Shown here one piece after another: positions 56,343 through 64,000 of a stretch of 64,000 bases of DNA (its first letter is position 1; each line of letters begins with the position of its first letter). The translations under genes were made by a program, and so were the position numbers. The notes under the pieces are model-generated. The model was given only the letters and a program-made list of their open reading frames with translations, ran no database searches and was not told the origin of the DNA. The stretch is from Molanna angustata (Eukaryota; Arthropoda; Insecta; Trichoptera; Molannidae): assembly GCA_963576475.1 (NCBI GenBank), contig OY754987.1, positions 6,190,536-6,254,535 of the forward strand. The letters run 5' to 3'.

Positions 56343-59300
56343 ATGAATTCAAAAGTGTATAAGTGGTGTGCGGTCCCTCAATGTACAAACACGTCGATAA
56401 AAACACCTAATAAGGTATTTGTTTTCGTCCCACGCGAAAAAAAAACGAGGAATAAGTGGTTAAATCTCGCACGGCGAAACACAGCAAGTGTATGTGAAAA
56501 TTCTCCACTATATTTCTGTGAAGACCATTTTGATGTAAGTTTTTACTTTATATCATATATTATAAACAATACGTATATCTAATAATCTTGTCAGCTAATT
56601 TATTTATTATCTAAATGACGCTTAATAAAGACAATAACTTTTTAGGTTAGGTTTCATTTCTTTATTGTTATTATCCACCACGGTTTACTTTATGAGTCAT
56701 TTATTTGTTTCAGTTGCCAAATGATATGGAGAACTATATTCAATACCTTGTGATGGGCTCAGTGTCGCAAGTACGTATGAAACCAGGGTGTATTCCCAAA
56801 AAATTTGAATGCCAATCAGATCGAAGGAAACGAACATCTACCACTACAACTACAAAACGACAATATATGCTGAAGAAACAAAGGATGATGCTAATTGAAG
56901 AAAGTGAAAAAGATTTATTAGAAAGAAATACAATTACAAAACATGTAGAACCTTCATCTGACAGATCAGGTAAGATACATAATATACCTTTTTCAAACAA
57001 AAGTTTGAACTCTACAATATTTGATTAGATGTGTGACCTATTATTTGATCAGATGCAAATATAAGTGCAACTATAATCTGTCTGTCGACCTGTCATTCCA
57101 TGCAGGAACATAGGGAGATGCGCATGATATTGACTGCGATACAATATTCCAACGTAGAAACTCTGTAACGTAATATGTGCAGTCAAACTATAATATTTAC
57201 TCACATAAATAGTTTATTAAATAATTTATTTTTTTTAGTTTTGCACACAGTCGAAGAAAGTGAAAAGGATTTAATAGAAAGAAGTACAATTACAAAACAT
57301 GTAGAACCTTCATCTGACAAATCAGGTAAGAAACATGTACATATCTTTTTTCAAGAAAAGTTTCTGAACTCTACAATATTTGCTTTGATGTGTGACCTAT
57401 TATTTGATCAGATTCAAAAATAAGTGCAACTATAATCTATCTATCGACCTGTCATTCCATGCAGGAACATAGGGAGATATCATAGAATAATAATAGTATA
57501 GAATACTCTTTAGCCTGCAGTAAACGCTACTGCTTTATGTTGACTAATTTGGTCAACATTTTGCTACGAGCGTTCAGTAATCATTTGGCCGTCTACGTGA
57601 TACGTTCTCCAAATAGGGAATTTTTTAACTGCTTGCAAAATTATTTACGCAGTCATAACGAGTATACTATACGAACAATGTCTACCAGCAGAGTCATACA
57701 TATATTAACACGAGCTGGTCAATAAAACGGCTTAACTTTTTCAGCGAGCTATTGTATGGGAATGAGTATTCTATAGTTTTATTATTATTCTATGATTCCG
57801 ATGTAGAAACTTTGTAACGCAATATGTGCAGTGCAATCCAACTATAATATTTACTCACATAAATAATTTATAATTGATAAGTTTTTTTTTTCAGTTTTGC
57901 ACACAGTTGAAGAAAGTGAAAAGGATTTAATAGAAAGAAGTACAATTACAAAACATGTAGAACCTTCATCTGACAGATCAGGTAAGATACATGTACATAT
58001 CTTTTTTCAAGAAAAGTTTCTGAACTCTACAATATTTGCATATGTAGATGTGTGACCTATTATTTGATCAGATGCAAAAATAAGTGCAACTATAATCTAT
58101 CTATCGACCTGTCAACATAGGGAGAGGCATGATATTGACTGCGATACAATATTCCAATGTAGAAACTTTGTAATGCAATACGTGCAGTGCAATCCAACTA
58201 TAATATTTACTCACATAAAAAGTTTATTATTGATAATTTTTTTTTCAGTTTTGCACACAGCCAAAGATCTACAAGATAAAACAGCTGATAAATCAATACA
58301 AGTATTCATAGCAAAAAAAAAAGAAGTAAAGCCATCCAAACAGAAAATAGATTAGTAAGCCATATGACATCACCATTGAAATCTAATCTTCAGTCTGTTT
58401 CTACTTCTCCATTTAAAGTTAAAAGTGTTGCTCCCAATAAAATATGTACCACGGAAGTTCAATCAGATTCTGATATTTCATATACACCGTCATCAACCAA
58501 ATATTCCCAAGAATGTGCTTCAGACTGCAGTGAATTAATTGAAGCTGAAAAAAAACAAGAGGCATCAAATATTCTTAAATATACAGTGATTAAAATTATG
58601 AAAAATCCACGTACTTACATTGGAATTCCTATAGACTGCTACTACTTAATAGACTTAATTGAAAAACAGACAAGTATTCCTGCTAACCATGTTTTAATGT
58701 GTTTAAAAAAGATTAGATTGAATAGGTCATTTAGAGAACTCGCTTATGATTTTTCCTTGAACTCGACACATGCAAGCAAAATATTTTTAAAAAATGTTCC
58801 TGTATTGGCAAGTGTAATGCGTCCTTTTATTGTGCAACTCAATAAAGAAATCACAAAAAGGAATTTGCCAATAGCTTTCAGGCACAAGTATCATAATGTG
58901 AGTTGCATTATTGACTGCTTAGAAATAGAGGTGCAAAAGCCTTCCAAGACTGTCAATCAAGCTCTTTCATGGTCGGACTATAAAAAAGCCAACACCATAA
59001 AATATCTTGTGGCCTGTACACCAAATGGTTTGGTAAATTATATTTCACCAGGTTATGGAGGGAGAATAACAGATACATGTTTAGTTGAATCGTGTGATTT
59101 TTTAAAGTGTTTGCAACCAGGTATGTGTGTGATGGCTGATAGAGGATTCAAGCATGTAGAGCTACATTTACGTAAGCAGGGAGTACAACTTGTACGACCT
59201 CCGAGTGTTGTTACTGGAGCCAAACTCTCAAAAAATGAAGCAAGGGAAACTAAACAAATTGCCAGTTTGCGAATACATATCGAGAGAGTAATACGCCGCC

Positions 59301-59422
59301 TACGAGAATTTGCCATGTTAAAGCCTCATGCATGTTTAAACCATAATTTAGTCAAATTACTTGATGATATTATTACAATTGCCTGTGGTTTAATAAATTT
59401 GCAAGATTCTCTTATAAAGTAA
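56343..59422 (+). CDS. THAP-domain / DDE_Tnp_4 transposase-type protein, five exons, one frameshift
   Basis: A protein of the THAP plus Harbinger/ISL2EU-type nuclease class. Exons are 56343-56534, 56714-56969, 57239-57325, 57895-57981 and 58249-59422, all GT/AG with matching phases. Exons 1-2 form the THAP zinc finger: CAVPQC, FCEDHF, then NDMENYIQYLVMG and GCIPKKF. Exons 3 and 4 are 87-bp phase-1 duplicates of each other (EESEKDLIERSTITKHVEPS) and also match the end of exon 2. Exon 5 carries an HTH_Tnp_4-like part (SFRELAYDFSLNSTHASKIF) and the nuclease, with probable catalytic D in CIIDCLE, D in MADRGF and E in RIHIERVIRRLREF. A run of ten A at 58313-58322 puts the nuclease out of frame by one base; with one more A the five exons would total 599 codons. 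It could be a transposon or a domesticated gene. Confidence 0.85.
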
Positions 59423-60739
59423 ATAAAACTACTAAATTTCTTATTCAATACAAATTTATTTTATTTTTTTCTATTGTTTTTTTATATTATTTAAAAAAAT
59501 ATACTACAAGGTAAATTAATCAATGATTTAAATGAAAAGTCACATATTTATTGAGCTCATACATCTGTTTTATTATACAGAACTAAAAAACGCTACATCT
59601 ATAATAGTTATACAGAAAATCACAAAAATCTGGGCTAAGTCAAAAAATGCAGGAGGAAAATAAGCAATGTACACTGGTACTTGTTCTTTTAATTTTCATT
59701 ATATTTAATCAGGGGGAAGTATTTGTGAGTTTTAATTTAGTAACACTGCTACCTAAAAAATAAAAATAATTACACCAATATATCCTTTTGATTTCATCTT
59801 ATCGTGTGAAATAGCTTTCAGTGTAGAGTTATAATTAGTAAACCTGTCATTATTGCATCCAGTTTCTTGTCTTGGCCAAATGGATCCATGTCCATTGTCA
59901 GAGTGATTAAATTATTTTTTGTATTAATAACAATATTTGTCATTAATATTAATATGCTCTTTTACTGTCATTATTTCTTGTATTTATAATTTGTGCTATT
60001 ATTTTCCATCATAATAAAAACTCTTTCTACATTTCTATTTTTACTGAAAACTTGTTGGGTGCGTGTTAAATTAATATTTGACATAGTACCTGTTAATTAC
60101 CAGAGAAGCAATATAAAATAAAATAAATTAAATTATTATTACTTGCATTTATAACTTGTATTTGTCATAATTATTAATGTGCTCTGTTTTACAGTTCTAT
60201 TTTTACAAATAATTATTTATTGTATTTATTACTTGTGCTACTGTTATTTGTCATAATTAATAATGGGCCTTTTTTACGTTTCAATTTTACTGTCGATTGT
60301 TTTTTTTTTTGCTTCACAACTTGTCGCTAAAAATATGCTTTTATTTACTTTACTATTTTTACTGTGAATAACTTTTATGTATTTTATAACTATGCGTTTA
60401 TTTTCATAATCAATGTTATGCTCAAATTTGAATCTATAATATTATATATTTTTTAAATAGCTAATTGTATTTATTCTCTTTCATTCCTATATTTGTCTCT
60501 ACATATATTTTTAATTGTGTGCTTTTATGTGTTTTTGGTATTAGACATACATATTTGTGTTTTTGGTATTTGACATACATATTTGAATTGTTATCTTTTT
60601 TATTAATATATTTATAAATAAAAAAAAAAATACTTATTTAAACCTGTTCTAAAGATAATATATCATGTTTGTATTTTATTCCTTACCCATAGGTAAATAT
60701 AACTAACTACATGCATATACAACAAGAATTTCTTGTCCT
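59423..60739. other. AT-rich DNA between transposase gene and satellite
   Basis: No gene. At 60058-60105, GTGCGTGTTAAATTAATATT and TGACATAGTACCTGTTA match the SINE at 28600-28825. Phrases such as TTACTTGCATTTATAACTTG and TGTCATAATTAATAATG recur at irregular spacing, hinting at a decayed repeat. Confidence 0.5.
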
Positions 60740-63700
60740 TTGACAACATTAATATACCATCGGTTAAAAATTAAGTTCAAAATAATGAATTTTTGAATGA
60801 AAAAAAGTACATAATATATAACAGGTGAGATTTATTAAAGGCAAATATGATTTCATATTTATATTACATGTTTAAAGAGCTTTAACTCATAGTTCATTAC
60901 TTTTCTGAAAGCAATGTTATATTTCTTCACAATAATATTAGGTCTCAAAACATTCAAAATGCTCTCAAGATCTGGAAAATAAAGCTAATCTATTTTTGTT
61001 TAAATAATGTATGCAACATAAACAATCTACACCAAACTGCAATTAGATTTTGATAACATTAATAGAAAAATACACCATCGGTTAAAAATTAAGTTCATAA
61101 TAATGAATTTTTTAATGAAAAAAATATATATTTATATAATATATACATTGCAGGTGAAATTTATTTGCAAATTTGACTTCATATTGATATTACATGTTTA
61201 AAGAGCTTTAACTCATAGTTCATTACTTTTCTGAAAGCAATGTTATATTTCTTCACAATAATATTAGGTCTCAAAACATTCAAAATGCTCTCAAGATCTG
61301 GAAAATAAAGCTAATCTATTTTTGTTTACATAATGTATGCAACATAAACAATCTACACCAAACTGCAATTAGATTTTGACAACGTTAATAGGAAAATACA
61401 CCATCGGTTAAAAATTAAGTTCATAATAATGAATTTTATAATGAAAAAAATATATATTTATATAATATATACATTGCAGGTGAAATTTATTTGCAAATTT
61501 GACTTCATATTGATATTACATGTTTAAAGAGCTTTAACTCATAGTTCATTACTTTTCTGAAAGCAATGTTATATTTCTTCACAATAATATTAGGTCTCAA
61601 AACATTCAAAATGCTCTCAAGATCTGGAAAATAAAGCTAATCTATTTTTGTTTAAATAATGTATGCAACATAAACAATCTACACCAAACTGCAATTAGAT
61701 TTTGATAACATTAATAGAAAAATACACCATCGGTTTAAAATTAAGTTCATAATAATGAATTTTATAATGAAAAAAATATATATTTATATAATATATACAT
61801 TGCAGGTGAAATTTATTTGCAAATTTGACTTCATATTGATATTACATGTTTAAAGAGCTTTAACTCATAGTTCATTACTTTTCTGAAAGCAATGTTATAT
61901 TTCTTCACAATAATATTAGGTCTCAAAACATTCAAAATGCTCTCAAGATCTGGAAAATAAAGCTAATCTATTTTTGTTTAAATAATGTATGCAACATAAA
62001 CAATCTACACCAAACTGCAATTAGATTTTGACAACATTAATAGAAAAATACACCATCGGTTAAAAATTAAGTTCATAATAATGAATTTTTTAATGAAAAA
62101 AATATATATTTATATAATATATACATTGCAGGTGAAATTTATTTGCAAATTTGACTTCATATTGATATTACATGTTTAAAGAGCTTTAACTCATAGTTCA
62201 TTACTTTTCTGAAAGCAATGTTATATTTCTTCACAATAATATTAGGTCTCAAAACATTCAAAATGCTCTCAAGATCTGGAAAATAAAGCTAATCTATTTT
62301 TGTTTACATAATGTATGCAACATAAACAATCTACACCAAACTGCAATTAGATTTTGACAACGTTAATAGGAAAATACACCATCGGTTAAAAATTAAGTTC
62401 ATAATAATGAATTTTAGAATGAAAAAAATATATATTTATATAATATATACATTGCAGGTGAAATTTATTTGCAAATTTGACTTCATATTGATATTACATG
62501 TTTAAAGAGCTTTAACTCATAGTTCATTACTTTTCTGAAAGCAATGTTATATTTCTTCACAATAATATTAGGTCTCAAAACATTCAAAATGCTCTCAAGA
62601 TCTGGAAAATAAAGCTAATCTATTTTTGTTTAAATAATGTATGCAACATAAACAATCTACACCAAACTGCAATTAGATTTTGACAACGTTAATAGAAAAA
62701 TACACCATCGGTTAAAAATTAAGTTCATAATAATGAATTTTTTAATGAAAAAAATATATATTTATATAATATATACATTGCAGGTGAAATTTATTTGCAA
62801 ATTTGACTTCATATTGATATTACATGTTTAAAGAGCTTTAACTCATAGTTCATTACTTTTCTGAAAGCAATGTTATATTTCTTCACAATAATATTAGGTC
62901 TCAAAACATTCAAAATGCTCTCAAGATCTGGAAAATAAAGCTAATCTATTTTTGTTTACATAATGTATGCAACATAAACAATCTACACCAAACTGCAATT
63001 AGATTTTGACAACGTTAATAGGAAAATACACCATCGGTTAAAAATTAAGTTCATAATAATGAATTTTAGAATGAAAAAAATATATATTTATATAATATAT
63101 ACATTGCAGGTGAAATTTATTTGCAAATTTGACTTCATATTGATATTACATGTTTAAAGAGCTTTAACTCATAGTTCATTACTTTTCTGAAAGCAATGTT
63201 ATATTTCTTCACAATAATATTAGGTCTCAAAACATTCAAAATGCTCTCAAGATCTGGAAAATAAAGCTAATCTATTTTTGTTTAAATAATGTATGCAACA
63301 TAAACAATCTACACCAAACTGCAATTAGATTTTGACAACATTAATAGAAAAATACACCATCGGTTAAAAATTAAGTTCATAATAATGAATTTTTTAATGA
63401 AAAAAATATATATTTATATAATATATACATTGCAGGTGAAATTTATTTGCAAATTTGACTTCAAATTGATATTACATGTTTAAAGAGCTTTAACTTATAG
63501 TTCATTACTTTTCTGAAAGCAATGTTATATTTCTTCACAATAATATTAGGTCTCAAAACATTCAAAATGCTCTCAAGATCTGGAAAATAAAGCTAATCTA
63601 TTTTTGTTTAAATAATGTATGCAAAATAAACAATCTACACCAAACTGCAATTAGATTTTGACAACATTAATAGAAAAATACACCATCGGTTAAAAATTAA

Positions 63701-63870
63701 GTTCATAATAATGAATTTTTTAATGAAAAAAATATATATTTATATAATATATACATTGCAGGTGAAATTTATTTGCAAATTTGACTTCATATTGATATTA
63801 CATGTTTAAAGAGCTTTAACTTATAGTTCATTACTTTTCTGAAGATAATGTTATATTTTTCTTCACTATA
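60740..63870. repeat. 326-bp satellite array
   Basis: About ten tandem monomers. The landmark ACCATCGGTT occurs near 60757, 61073, 61400, 61726, 62051, 62379, 62704, 63031, 63356 and 63682, in steps of 325-328 bp after a first 316-bp step. The unit contains GCAGGTGAAATTTATTTGC, GCTTTAACTCATAGTTCATT and CTCTCAAGATCTGGAAAATA. From 62051 to 63356 two variants alternate: TTTTTTAATG with TTTACATAATG, and TTTTAGAATG with TTTAAATAATG. The first and last copies are diverged. Confidence 0.97.
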
Positions 63871-64000
63871 ATATTAGGTCTGAAAAAATATATTTTTATT
63901 CATTTCTGAATTTTATTTACCTATAATACACTTTGGTACAACAATGGATATATATGAACTTTCCATAATGATGATAAAGTTTCAATGAAATCACACACGT

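Overview
This window is AT-rich, intron-bearing nuclear DNA from an insect. The best evidence is a four-exon insect gustatory receptor with the family's C-terminal TYhhhhhQ motif and three phase-0 introns. There are also a mitochondrial ribosomal protein gene, an SLC10-type transporter gene, many non-LTR retrotransposon fragments, tRNA-derived SINEs and several foldback or inverted-repeat elements. I cannot name the order with confidence. Nothing prokaryotic is present.

Layout. 1-3060 is a 91/92-bp satellite with a dimeric higher-order pattern and a decayed edge. 3061-14983 has no gene: it holds several short-unit degenerate tandem arrays, a (TA)n run of about 281 bp and one reverse-transcriptase scrap. 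14984-19340 is a nest of transposons, including a LINE inserted into a palindromic MITE. 19622-26449 is the gustatory receptor (+). 26515-33600 is LINE and SINE debris, an 18-bp minisatellite, a decayed tandem array and a 1387-bp TTAA-flanked inverted-repeat element containing two younger insertions. 33814-35001 (-) is an intronless, highly charged protein whose C-terminus resembles SFR1/Mei5. 37484-38818 (+) is mRpS18C in two exons. 46982-50885 (-) is the C-terminal half of an SLC10 sodium/bile-acid symporter-like gene, whose introns are full of repeats. 51935-56092 is a LINE followed by a composite foldback element. 56343-59422 (+) is a THAP-domain/DDE_Tnp_4 transposase-type gene with duplicated small exons. 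60740-63870 is a 326-bp satellite.

The host genes look functionally unrelated (chemoreception, possible DNA repair, mitochondrial translation, membrane transport) and nothing suggests they are co-regulated.

The most unusual signal is a set of foldback elements near 31 kb, 39-40 kb, 50.4 kb and 53.4-56 kb, with a possible fifth at 50.0 kb. The four firm members share a hammerhead-ribozyme-like stem-loop and an outer terminal signature (ATGGAnTTC followed by ACCAnGAATT). They resemble remnants of Penelope-like retroelements or retrozymes. One copy sits exactly at the stop codon of mRpS18C, and its 14-bp target duplication contains that stop codon. All gene models and element boundaries were worked out by hand from the sequence, without searches.
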